Assembly: GCA_012026925.1 (NCBI GenBank)
Contig: VEPJ01000146.1
Coordinates: 1-32,308 of the forward strand
Length of the DNA: 32,308 nucleotides
Direction: 5' to 3'
DNA from: Gammaproteobacteria bacterium
GTDB lineage: Bacteria; Pseudomonadota; Gammaproteobacteria; Steroidobacterales; Steroidobacteraceae
Both the position numbers and the translations under genes were made by a program. Positions 16,855 to 24,299 of this stretch are shown piece after piece (the first letter of the stretch is position 1; each line of letters starts with the position of its first letter). Below the pieces are notes generated by a model. It had not been told where the DNA came from, did not search any database, and worked only from the letters and a program-made list of their open reading frames with translations.

Positions 16855-17781
16855 TCAGAGCGTCCCCTTCTTGGCGTAGTACTCGCGGCAGCCGGCCTCG
16901 CGCCCGCGCACGACGCGCCGCCCGACCAACGGGCCGTGCGTCTCGGTGACGACCGTGTGCTGACCCTCGGCGTGCTCGTGGTCGTAGAAGTACAGCACGA
17001 CCCAGTCGCGGGTCCGGTTCAGCTGGTGGGCCTGCGCCGTATTCGAGTAGAGCGCGGTGAAGTGCCACCCGTCGCGGTCCGCGTGCAGCACCGGCAGCCA
17101 CGCGGCGCCCGAGGGGTTGAACCGCTTCGGCGCGATGGTCGGCAACGAGCCGGCCGCCGCCTTCTCCCGGTACTCCCGATCGACGTCGAGCAGGACATCG
17201 ACCGACGGACCAGGCGCAGTGCCCGGGTGCAGGGCGGCTCCTTCCGTTGCGCGTCGGGCCCGCCCGCGCGCCAGCATCGACTGGAGGCTCGAGCGGATGG
17301 CGGCCGCGCGGCGTGGGCCGACGCCGGGGACCGTCTCGAGCCGGCCATCGTGGGCGGCGACTTCGAGCGCCTCGAGCGTGTCGATGTGCAACTCGTCGTG
17401 GATGCGCTCGGCCAGGCGGTGCCCGAGCCCGGGTACGGCGGTGAAGAGCTGTACCGGGTCGGCGCTGCCCCGCAGGCGCTCGAGTTGCATCCAGCGACCG
17501 GTGCGGTTCAGTTCGAGCAGCGCCGAGGCGATGCCGCGCCCGACTCCGGGGAGCGCGTCCAGGCCGGCCGCGCCCTCGCGCGCAATCAGCTGCGAGATGT
17601 CCTCCCCGAGGTCGCGGACGGTGTCCGCCGCACGCCGGTAAGCGGCGACTCGGAACGGGTTCGCGCCCTGCGCCTCGAGCAGGTCGGCCGCCTCGCGCAG
17701 CCGGTCCGCACACATCGCATTGCCCGGCCCCCGTGCCTCGGTCGCGGCCGGTCGGGCGGCAGGAACTGAGTCGGCGTCCAT
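16855..17781 (-). CDS. Helix-hairpin-helix protein with PolX-like N-terminal domain
   Basis: The protein has 308 residues from ATG 17781; the track's start at 17853 would overlap the upstream CBS gene by 22 codons. Residues about 20-100 resemble the 8-kDa domain of family X polymerases (NPFRVAAYRRAADTVRDLG, then the HhH LPGVGRGIASAL). Two further HhH motifs follow (VPGLGHRLAERI and VPGVGPRRAAAI). No polymerase palm or PHP nuclease residues are present. The C-terminal 110 residues form a conserved-looking domain (DWVVLYFYDHEHAEGQHTVV) of unknown role. It probably binds DNA without cutting or copying it. It begins 5 bp after the CBS gene and is likely cotranscribed. The last residues come from repeat DNA. 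Confidence 0.75.
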   Translation of the reverse strand: MDADSVPAARPAATEARGPGNAMCADRLREAADLLEAQGANPFRVAAYRRAADTVRDLGEDISQLIAREGAAGLDALPGVGRGIASALLELNRTGRWMQLERLRGSADPVQLFTAVPGLGHRLAERIHDELHIDTLEALEVAAHDGRLETVPGVGPRRAAAIRSSLQSMLARGRARRATEGAALHPGTAPGPSVDVLLDVDREYREKAAAGSLPTIAPKRFNPSGAAWLPVLHADRDGWHFTALYSNTAQAHQLNRTRDWVVLYFYDHEHAEGQHTVVTETHGPLVGRRVVRGREAGCREYYAKKGTL

Positions 17782-17786
17782 CGGCG

Positions 17787-18227
17787 TCAGGCGACTTCGT
17801 CGGGCCCGGAGTGCGGATGCTGCTCGCGCAGGACCTTGGCGAGCGCCCGGCACACGTCGGTCGTCGTAAAGATCCCGACGAGCTTGCCGCCGCGGGTGAC
17901 GAGCGCCGAGCCGACGTGCCGTTCCGCCATGTGGTTCGCCACGTCCTCGAGGGAGGCGCCCGCGTCCACGATGTACGAGTCCGACTGGTACACGTCACGG
18001 ACGGCCAGCTCGCGCTCGGGAGGCGATCCGAGGTCGGGTCCCAGCGCGAGCTTGATGTCACGGTCGGTGAGCACGCCCGCGAGCTGGCCGCGCTCGGTCA
18101 CCGGCAGGTGGCGGATGCGGCGCTCGCGGAGGAACGCGTGCGCCTCGGCCAGTGGCGCGTCCACGTCGATCGAGTACGGGAACGGCGTCATGTAGGCGAG
18201 GACTTGCGGCAGACGGTGGCGCGACAC
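17787..18227 (-). CDS. CBS-domain pair protein
   Basis: This protein has 146 residues when started at GTG 18227, which has AGGGG about 10 nt upstream. The track's 192-residue version adds an Arg/Pro-rich leader without homology-like character. Two CBS motifs fill the protein: the first includes MTPFPYSIDVDAPL and ends GVLTDRDIKLAL; the second ends VGIFTTTDVCRAL. Such minimal CBS proteins sense adenosine nucleotides and modulate partners. Five bases separate its stop from the HhH gene, suggesting coupled translation and a possible functional link to DNA. A 9-bp-arm hairpin lies just upstream. Confidence 0.82.
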   Translation of the reverse strand: MSRHRLPQVLAYMTPFPYSIDVDAPLAEAHAFLRERRIRHLPVTERGQLAGVLTDRDIKLALGPDLGSPPERELAVRDVYQSDSYIVDAGASLEDVANHMAERHVGSALVTRGGKLVGIFTTTDVCRALAKVLREQHPHSGPDEVA

Positions 18228-18249
18228 GACGGTGGCATCCCCTGGCCAC

Positions 18250-18271
18250 GGAGCAGCAGGGATGCTGCTCC
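18250..18271. promoter_or_regulatory. Inverted repeat between divergent CBS and hydrolase genes
   Basis: GGAGCAGCA-GGGA-TGCTGCTCC has exact 9-bp arms and a 4-nt loop. It lies 22 bp upstream of the CBS GTG and about 50 bp upstream of a TATGAT hexamer (18323-18328) that may be the -10 box of the divergent hydrolase gene. It could be an operator or a 5'-leader hairpin. Confidence 0.5.
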
Positions 18272-18368
18272 ACCCGGTCGCCGCGGGCCATTCGGGTTTT
18301 ACGAGAGGCGCCCTGGACGGTCTATGATCCGGCGCTGGCCGGGCCCGCGCCCGGAGGGTGTCCATCGA

Positions 18369-19847
18369 ATGATCAAGTCAACGTTGCGGTTGATCCGCTG
18401 GGCCATCGGCTCGGTCCTGCTGGGACTGGTCCTGATCCTGGTCGGGGCCTATGTCTGGTTCCTGCGCAGCGGCCCGGAGCCCAGGGTCTGGCACACGGCC
18501 CATCTCGACAAGGAGTTCACTGCGGCCCGGGTCATGGACGTGACCACGATCGAGGCCTACCGCAAGCTCGAGGACCGCCTGTTCGCGGAACTCCAGGCGA
18601 AGATCGTGGACAAGGTACAGCCGGGGGATCGCAACCCCTTCAACCGTTACAGCGCCGGCAGCCGCAGCGATCCTGCGGTCTGGCCGACCAACTGGAACCG
18701 CACGTTCGAGATCACGCCCGAGAACCCCGCCGGAGCCGCGCTGCTGCTGCACGGGCTGACGGACTCGCCCTACAGCATGCGCTCGATCGGCGAGCACCTC
18801 GCGGCGCGCGGGCTCAAGGTCGTGGGGCTGCGGCTGCCGGGCCACGGCACGGCGCCCTCGGGCCTGCTTAGCTTCACGATCGAGGACATGGAGGCCGCGG
18901 TGCGTGTCGCCATGCGTGACCTGCGCCGGCAGATGGGGCCCAACAGGCCGATCTACCTCGTGGGCTATTCCAACGGCGCCGCGCTGGCGGTGGACTACTC
19001 GGTGTCCCTGCTCGAGGGGGCAGACCTGCCGCGACCGGCCGGGCTCGTGCTCCTGTCCCCGGCCATCGGCATCTCGCCATTCGCCGTCGTGGCACGCGTC
19101 AAGACGGGGCTTTCCTCGGTGCCGGGTTTCGAGCGCGCGGCGTGGCAGGTGGTGACGCTCGAGTTCGATCCGTACAAGTACTCGTCCTTCAGCTTCCACG
19201 CGGCGGGCGAGACGCAGCGCCTGACCAGCGGACTCGCAAAGCGGATCCGGGCGCTCGCGGCCGGCGGCAAGATCAAGGATTTCCCGCCCGTGCTCGCGTT
19301 CCTCTCGACGGTCGACTCCACGATCGTCGCGCCCGCCGTAGTGGACACGTTGTTCGAACATCTCGCGCCCGAGTCGCACGAACTGGTGCTGTTCGACGTC
19401 AACCGGTACGCCGGGATCCAGGCGCTGCTCGTGAACGACCCGGGTCCCCTGACGCAGAGGCTGCTCTCGATGCCCGATCGCTCGTTCGCGCTCACCGTCA
19501 TCACGAACGCGAACCCGGGCACGCTGCAGGTGCAGGAGCTCAGGGCCGAGCCCGGTTCGGCCAGCCAGTCGTCGCGCCTGCTCGACCTGTCCTGGCCCCT
19601 GCAGGTCTTTTCGCTGTCGCACGTCGCCATACCGTTCCCACCGGACGACCCGTTGTACGGTTACGAGGCGCCCACCGACCCGCGACACAACGTGCACGTG
19701 CAGCTCGGGCGCGTGCAGGTGCACGGCGAGAACGGCGTGCTGCGCGTGCCCGACTGGGTGCTGACGCGCCAGCGCAGCAACCCGTTCCATTCGTACATGC
19801 TCGAGCGCATCGACGGATTCGTCACGGCGGCGGAACCGCAGCCTTGA
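18369..19847 (+). CDS. Membrane-anchored alpha/beta hydrolase
   Basis: This 492-residue protein starts at ATG 18369 with GGAGGG about 10 nt upstream; the track's 704-residue frame extends through the opposite-strand gene. An N-terminal helix (about residues 12-32) anchors it, with the enzyme predicted on the periplasmic side. The hydrolase core shows oxyanion-loop HGLTDSP (128-134), nucleophile Ser201 in GYSNG, likely acid Asp316 in STVDST and likely base His418 in LSHVAIP. The order and spacing fit a serine lipase/esterase, with an insertion between acid and base. Its TGA overlaps the TTG start of the phospholipase D-type gene, so a lipid-related substrate is likely but unproven. Confidence 0.85.
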   Translation: MIKSTLRLIRWAIGSVLLGLVLILVGAYVWFLRSGPEPRVWHTAHLDKEFTAARVMDVTTIEAYRKLEDRLFAELQAKIVDKVQPGDRNPFNRYSAGSRSDPAVWPTNWNRTFEITPENPAGAALLLHGLTDSPYSMRSIGEHLAARGLKVVGLRLPGHGTAPSGLLSFTIEDMEAAVRVAMRDLRRQMGPNRPIYLVGYSNGAALAVDYSVSLLEGADLPRPAGLVLLSPAIGISPFAVVARVKTGLSSVPGFERAAWQVVTLEFDPYKYSSFSFHAAGETQRLTSGLAKRIRALAAGGKIKDFPPVLAFLSTVDSTIVAPAVVDTLFEHLAPESHELVLFDVNRYAGIQALLVNDPGPLTQRLLSMPDRSFALTVITNANPGTLQVQELRAEPGSASQSSRLLDLSWPLQVFSLSHVAIPFPPDDPLYGYEAPTDPRHNVHVQLGRVQVHGENGVLRVPDWVLTRQRSNPFHSYMLERIDGFVTAAEPQP

Positions 19848-21409
19848 CGCGGGCAGCGACGCGCTGGCTGCTGCTGGGGATCCTCCCGCTGCTGGCGCAC
19901 TGCGCGTCGGCGCCGCGGCTCGACGGCGTGGAGACCAGCCACGCCATTCCGCCGGCGACCTCGACGCGCCTCGACCAGATGGTGCTGAAGCGGCTGGGCG
20001 ACGAGCCCGGGGTGTCGGGCGTCCAGCTGCTGCAGCAGAACGCGCTGGCGTTCGCGTACCGCGCGGGAACTGCGGCGGCCGCCGAGCGCAGTCTCGACGT
20101 CCAGACCTATCTCTGGAGCGCCGACTTCACCGGCAAACTGCTGGCCGCGGAGCTCATGCGGGCGGCCGAGCGGGGCGTGCGGGTGCGCGTGCTCGTGGAC
20201 GACATGGACGCTCGCGCCAAGCACGACATCTTCGCCATCGCCGACCTGCACCCCAACATCGAGGTGCGCATCTTCAACCCGTTCTACGACCGCTACGGGT
20301 TCATCGGCCAGTGGAGCGAGTTCATGCTTCGCAGCACGCGCCTCAACCACCGCATGCACAACAAGGCGTGGATCGCCGACAACCGCGTGGCCATCGTCGG
20401 CGGCCGCAACATCGGCGACGAGTACTTCGGCGCATCGGACCAGTCGAACTTCAGCGACACGGACATCCTGCTCGCGGGCCCGGTCGTGGAGCAGGTGAGT
20501 CGCGAGTTCGACGAATACTGGAACAGCGTGGACGCGGTGCCCGTCTCGCGCTTCGAGGCACACGAGCCGACGCAGGCGGAATTGCAGCAGCTCGTGACGG
20601 CCGCGCAGGAGTTCCGCAAGGAAGCCGGAGAGACGCCGTACATGGCCGCGCTGCGCGACCCGAAGCGGCGGGCCGAGCTGCTCGCCAGCGCCCCGGCGCC
20701 GCTCAAGGTACGCGACATCCAGGTGCTTGCGGACGACCCTTCCAAGATCGGCATGAAGGAGGAAGGACTGCGGGCGTCGCAGGTGCTGAAGGGCCTGTCG
20801 AAGGTCATGGGCCAGGCCGAGAAGGAACTCCTGGTCGTCTCGGCTTACTTCGTGCCAGGCAAGAGCGGCGCGGAGAGCCTCGTGGCGCTCGCGAACCGGG
20901 GCATCCACGTCGAGGTGCTGACGAATTCGCTCGCGGCCACCGACGTCGTGGCCGTGCACGTGGGCTACGCGCGGTACCGGCGCGAGCTGCTCAAGGGCGG
21001 CGTCGAGCTCTACGAGATGAAGCGCAGGACCGACGATGTCGCGGGCCAGAAGCGCATCAGCCTGATGGGCTCGTCGGGCGCCACGCTGCACACCAAGGCC
21101 ATGATGGTGGACGAGCGCTGGGCGTTCGTCGGCTCGATGAACCTAGATCCGCGCTCGGCCAACCTGAACACCGAGATGGGCGTGCTCGTGGACAGCCCCG
21201 AGCTCGCGAAGCAGCTCCGCGAGCAGTTCATGCACAATGTCTCACCCGACCTGAGCTATCGCGTGGAGCTGGACGAGAAGCACGGCCTCGTATGGCACGA
21301 CCGCGAAAACGGCCAGGACCGTGCGCTCGAGGACGAGCCGGACGCGAGCGTCGGCCGCCGCCTGAGTGCTACCTTGATGAGGGCCCTGCCGATGGAGTCG
21401 CAACTATGA
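19844..21409 (+). CDS. Phospholipase D-family lipoprotein, cardiolipin synthase C-like
   Basis: This 521-residue protein starts at TTG 19844, inside the hydrolase stop (TTGA overlap). The N-terminus RWLLLGILPLLAHC looks like a lipoprotein signal, although His at -1 of Cys20 departs from the usual lipobox. Two HKD motifs are intact: HNKAWIAD (172-179) followed by GGRNIGDEYFG, and HTKAMMVD (416-423) followed by GSMNLDPRS. This pair and the overall length match ClsC/YmdC-type enzymes, which move phosphatidyl groups to make cardiolipin. Nuclease activity is unlikely given the two full HKD repeats and the context. It is coupled to the hydrolase upstream and, by ATGA, to a small membrane protein downstream. 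Confidence 0.88.
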   Translation: MTRAATRWLLLGILPLLAHCASAPRLDGVETSHAIPPATSTRLDQMVLKRLGDEPGVSGVQLLQQNALAFAYRAGTAAAAERSLDVQTYLWSADFTGKLLAAELMRAAERGVRVRVLVDDMDARAKHDIFAIADLHPNIEVRIFNPFYDRYGFIGQWSEFMLRSTRLNHRMHNKAWIADNRVAIVGGRNIGDEYFGASDQSNFSDTDILLAGPVVEQVSREFDEYWNSVDAVPVSRFEAHEPTQAELQQLVTAAQEFRKEAGETPYMAALRDPKRRAELLASAPAPLKVRDIQVLADDPSKIGMKEEGLRASQVLKGLSKVMGQAEKELLVVSAYFVPGKSGAESLVALANRGIHVEVLTNSLAATDVVAVHVGYARYRRELLKGGVELYEMKRRTDDVAGQKRISLMGSSGATLHTKAMMVDERWAFVGSMNLDPRSANLNTEMGVLVDSPELAKQLREQFMHNVSPDLSYRVELDEKHGLVWHDRENGQDRALEDEPDASVGRRLSATLMRALPMESQL

Positions 21410-21840
21410 GTACCACTCCCGTCCCGCCGATCGCGCCCGTCCGGCCACGTCGACCGTGGCGGTGGTACGTGGTGGGCTTCCTGTCGGCGGTGGTGCTGCT
21501 CGTCGTCCTGTACACGACGTTCATGCTCCGGTGGAGCTACTCGCAGGGTGAGCGCGCCGGCGTCCTGCAGAAGTTCTCGGAGAAGGGCTGGATCTGCAAG
21601 ACGCACGAAGGCGAGCTGGCGATGTACGTGGTGGCCGGCGTGGCGCCGACTATCTGGAATTTCAGCGTCCGCGACCAGGGCACGGCCGAGGCGCTGAGCA
21701 GGGCCGTCGGCCAGCACGTGCGGGTGCACTATTCGGAGCACCCCGGCCTGCCCACCCGCTGCTTCGGCGAGACCGCCTACTTCGTCGACCGCGTGGAGGT
21801 CACGCCGGCGCCCCAGCTGCAGTTGCAGCCCGCGCCCTAG
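21406..21840 (+). CDS. Small membrane protein with conserved-looking two-Cys domain
   Basis: This 144-residue protein has a Pro/Arg-rich start, one membrane helix (about residues 21-42) and a soluble domain. The domain contains SYSQGERAGVLQKFSEKGWI, then CKTHEGELAMY, and later TRCFGETAYFVDRVEV. The two cysteines could form a periplasmic disulfide. I recognise this as a recurring conserved hypothetical type, but no function is known to me. The ATG overlaps the PLD gene stop (ATGA), and GGAG lies about 9 nt upstream. Its tail overlaps the convergent secretin-like gene by 4 bp (CTAG). The context suggests an accessory to the hydrolase/PLD pair. Confidence 0.8.
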   Translation: MSTTPVPPIAPVRPRRPWRWYVVGFLSAVVLLVVLYTTFMLRWSYSQGERAGVLQKFSEKGWICKTHEGELAMYVVAGVAPTIWNFSVRDQGTAEALSRAVGQHVRVHYSEHPGLPTRCFGETAYFVDRVEVTPAPQLQLQPAP

Positions 21841-22658
21841 CGCTCTTCGTCGACCTTCACCCAGGCGGAGTACTGCGAGCTGCCGGTGCGGCGGCCCCAC
21901 ACCAGCAGCCCGCTGCTCGAGCCCGAACTCGATTCCTGCACGGCACCGAGTTCGATCCATTCGCCGAGCCTGCCGGTCACCACCGAGGTCGCGCCGCGGG
22001 TCTCGATGGTGCCGCCGTTCGCGGGCCGGTATTGCTGCTGGCGCGGCGAGATCTCGAGCGTGACGAGATCGCCGTTCACGCGGGCCGTCGCGTAGAAGCC
22101 CGTGTCGACGTCGCGATAGGTGGTGGACTGTCGCACCGTACCTCCCCAGCCGTTGGTCACGACCTGGGTCGACGTGATCGGCACCGACTGCCCGATCGCG
22201 ATGTAGGTCTCGCTGCCTTCGAGCGTGCGCACGCTGCTCTGGTTGCGCAGGTTGGCCTGCTGCCGGCGGCCCTGCATGCTCACCTGCGCGCCGGCCTGCG
22301 GAGCGGGCGGACGATTCACGCCCACCTGCACGTCGCCGCCGCCGATCGTGGCGGAGCCCCGGACGCTCGCTGCGTCGAGATCCGAGACCGTGCCCTGGCC
22401 GACGGTGATGAGCAGCTGGCGCCGCGGGCGATCGATGGCTGCAACGGCAGTCCGGATCTGCTCGAGATTGGACGGCGTCGTGCGCACCAGCAGCTTGTCG
22501 TCGAGTCCGCTCACCACGCCACCCGGCGCGACGAGCGGCTGCACGATCGGCAGGACCTCGTCGGCGCGACGATAGTGCAGGTCGATGACCTGAAGTTCCT
22601 GGCCGAAGGCGGCGGACGCGGTGAGCAGGGCCAAGGGCGCCCAGAAGAAGCGTGTCAT
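21837..22658 (-). CDS. Free-standing secretin-fragment protein (exported)
   Basis: This 273-residue protein has a signal peptide ending AAFG-QE. Residues about 21-75 resemble a secretin N-type domain (LQVIDLHYRRADEVLPIVQPL ... LLVRTTPSNLEQIRTAVAAID). After a Gln/Gly-rich linker, residues about 140-265 resemble part of the secretin beta domain (VRTLEGSETYIAIGQSVPI). It is far too short to make a full GspD/PilQ channel and lacks the transmembrane lip. No type II, III or IV secretion genes lie nearby. It starts 4 bp after the threonine aldolase stop, so the two are cotranscribed. It may be a periplasmic adaptor or a remnant of a larger secretin. Confidence 0.72.
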   Translation of the reverse strand: MTRFFWAPLALLTASAAFGQELQVIDLHYRRADEVLPIVQPLVAPGGVVSGLDDKLLVRTTPSNLEQIRTAVAAIDRPRRQLLITVGQGTVSDLDAASVRGSATIGGGDVQVGVNRPPAPQAGAQVSMQGRRQQANLRNQSSVRTLEGSETYIAIGQSVPITSTQVVTNGWGGTVRQSTTYRDVDTGFYATARVNGDLVTLEISPRQQQYRPANGGTIETRGATSVVTGRLGEWIELGAVQESSSGSSSGLLVWGRRTGSSQYSAWVKVDEER

Positions 22659-22662
22659 GGAG

Positions 22663-23706
22663 TCAGCGTCCTGCAGCGACGGCCTCGCGCACGCATTTCA
22701 CCAGCGCGTCGATCCCTTCGGGCTCCTGGTCGGCGCGGCAGACGAAGCGTACGTCCCGGCCCAGCTTGTAGAAGCGGAATGGCCCGGAGTCGAGTGCCCG
22801 CACGGCGACGTCGGGCAGGCGCAGGAACAGCATGTTGACCTGCACCGGCGCGACCAGCCTCACGCCGGGGATCGCCTCCAATCGCCGGGCGAGGTCGGCC
22901 GCAAGCGCATTGGCACGGCCGGCACGCTCGAGCCAGCGACCGTCCGCGAGATAGCGCTCGAGCTGCGCGGAGACGAACCGCGCCTTCGACAGCACCTGTC
23001 CGCCGCGCTTCATGCGATACGGGATCGCGGCGGCGAGTCCCGGGTCGAGGACCACGACCGCTTCGGCATTGATCGCGCCGTTCTTGGTCGCGCCGAGCGA
23101 AAGCACGTCCACGCCGCTGCGCCAGGTGAGGTCGGCAGGGCTGCAGCCGAGCGCCGCGACGGCATTGGCGAAGCGTGCGCCGTCCATGTGCACGCGCAGC
23201 CCGTGCCGGTGCGCGACGGCGGACAGTGCGGCGACCTCCCCGGCCGTGTAGAGCGTGCCGAAGTCCGTCGGCTGGGTGATGTTCAGGGCAAACGGCTGCA
23301 CCCGGGTCGGGTTGCCCCGGCCGGCGAGCCCGAGCGCTTCATCGAGGGCGGCGGGGTCGAGCTTGCAGTCGCGGCCCGGCAGGCCAACGAGCTTGGCGCC
23401 CGTGAAGAACTCCGGCGAGCCGCACTCATAGACGTTGATGTGCGCCGTCTCGTGGCAATAGATTGCGCCGTACGGGTTGGCGAGCGCGGACAGAGCGACG
23501 GAATTCGCGCCGGTGCCGGTGGCGACCGGGAATACCTGCACGGGTCGCTCGAAAACGTCGCTGAAACGCTGGATCATGCGACGCGTCCAGTCGTCGTCGC
23601 CGTAGGGGGCGGCGGTGCCTGTGTTGGCCGCGACGATCGCCTCGAGGATCTCGGGCGCCGCGCCGCCGACGTTGTCGCTGCGGAAGTCGTGGACGGTCTC
23701 GGGCAT
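22663..23706 (-). CDS. ltaE: Low-specificity threonine aldolase (PLP-dependent)
   Basis: This 347-residue fold-type I PLP enzyme splits L-threonine or L-allo-threonine into glycine and acetaldehyde. Ser10 and Asp11 sit in DFRSDNVG. His85 (CHETAHINVYE) stacks on the cofactor, Asp175 in HMDGARFANA binds the pyridine nitrogen, and Lys208 in SLGATKNG is the Schiff-base lysine. The length and motif order match LtaE. Beta-eliminating lyases share the fold but differ around the lysine. Its start is separated from the divergent acetyltransferase by 29 bp. The stop is followed at once by the secretin-like gene, an odd operon partner. Confidence 0.92.
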   Translation of the reverse strand: MPETVHDFRSDNVGGAAPEILEAIVAANTGTAAPYGDDDWTRRMIQRFSDVFERPVQVFPVATGTGANSVALSALANPYGAIYCHETAHINVYECGSPEFFTGAKLVGLPGRDCKLDPAALDEALGLAGRGNPTRVQPFALNITQPTDFGTLYTAGEVAALSAVAHRHGLRVHMDGARFANAVAALGCSPADLTWRSGVDVLSLGATKNGAINAEAVVVLDPGLAAAIPYRMKRGGQVLSKARFVSAQLERYLADGRWLERAGRANALAADLARRLEAIPGVRLVAPVQVNMLFLRLPDVAVRALDSGPFRFYKLGRDVRFVCRADQEPEGIDALVKCVREAVAAGR

Positions 23707-23735
23707 GGTGTGACGGCAGACCAGGGGATTGGGGG

Positions 23736-24299
23736 ATGATCCTACTAGAGACGCAGCGCCTGCGGCTGAGGCGATTCGATCGCAGTGACGTCGATCGGCT
23801 GGTGGAACTCGATTCGGACCCGGAAGTGATGCGATTCATCACCTACGGGGTGCCGACGCCGCGCTCCACCTACGAGGACGTGATCCTGCCCCGGTGGTTT
23901 GCGATCTACGAGGCTACGCCGTTGCTCGGCTACTGGGCGGCGGAGGAACGCGACAGCGGTCGATTCCTCGGCTGGTTCCACCTGCGGCCCGACCGCATGG
24001 ACCCGGACGAGCAGGAACTCGGATACCGCTTCCTGCGCTCCGCGTGGGGCCGCGGGATCGCCACCGAGGGCGCCGCGGCCGTCATCGAGCACGGTTTCCT
24101 GCGCGTCGGCGCAGACAAGATCTCTGCGCGCACGCTTTCGCACAATTTCGCGTCGCAGCGCGTGATGCAGAAGTGCGGTCTCGCCTTTGAAAAGGACTTC
24201 GTCTATCCGGAGGACGTGATCGCCGGCCGGTCGGAGATCGAGCGCGCGGCCGTCAAGTACTCGATCACGCGCCCTGCGTGGCTGGCGCGGCAGGGCTGA
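23736..24299 (+). CDS. GNAT-family N-acetyltransferase (RimJ/RimL-like)
   Basis: This 187-residue protein has the full GNAT fold. The N-terminal LLETQRLRLRRFDRSDVDRL is typical of the RimJ/RimL/YdaF branch. The acetyl-CoA loop reads WGRGIATEGAAAVIEHGF, with the R-G-x-A core near residue 110. The segment SHNFASQRVMQKCGLAFE matches motif B, in which the Asn-x-x-S/A contacts CoA. The ATG has AGGGGA about 8 nt upstream. Substrates in this branch include ribosomal protein N-termini, small amines and antibiotics; none can be assigned here. Its end overlaps the convergent thioredoxin-like gene by 35 bp. Confidence 0.88.
   Translation: MILLETQRLRLRRFDRSDVDRLVELDSDPEVMRFITYGVPTPRSTYEDVILPRWFAIYEATPLLGYWAAEERDSGRFLGWFHLRPDRMDPDEQELGYRFLRSAWGRGIATEGAAAVIEHGFLRVGADKISARTLSHNFASQRVMQKCGLAFEKDFVYPEDVIAGRSEIERAAVKYSITRPAWLARQG

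Noticed and set aside
17733-18368. N-terminal extension of the alpha/beta hydrolase ORF
   Set aside because: It runs through the CBS gene on the other strand; ATG 18369 has a good ribosome binding site and starts at a membrane anchor.
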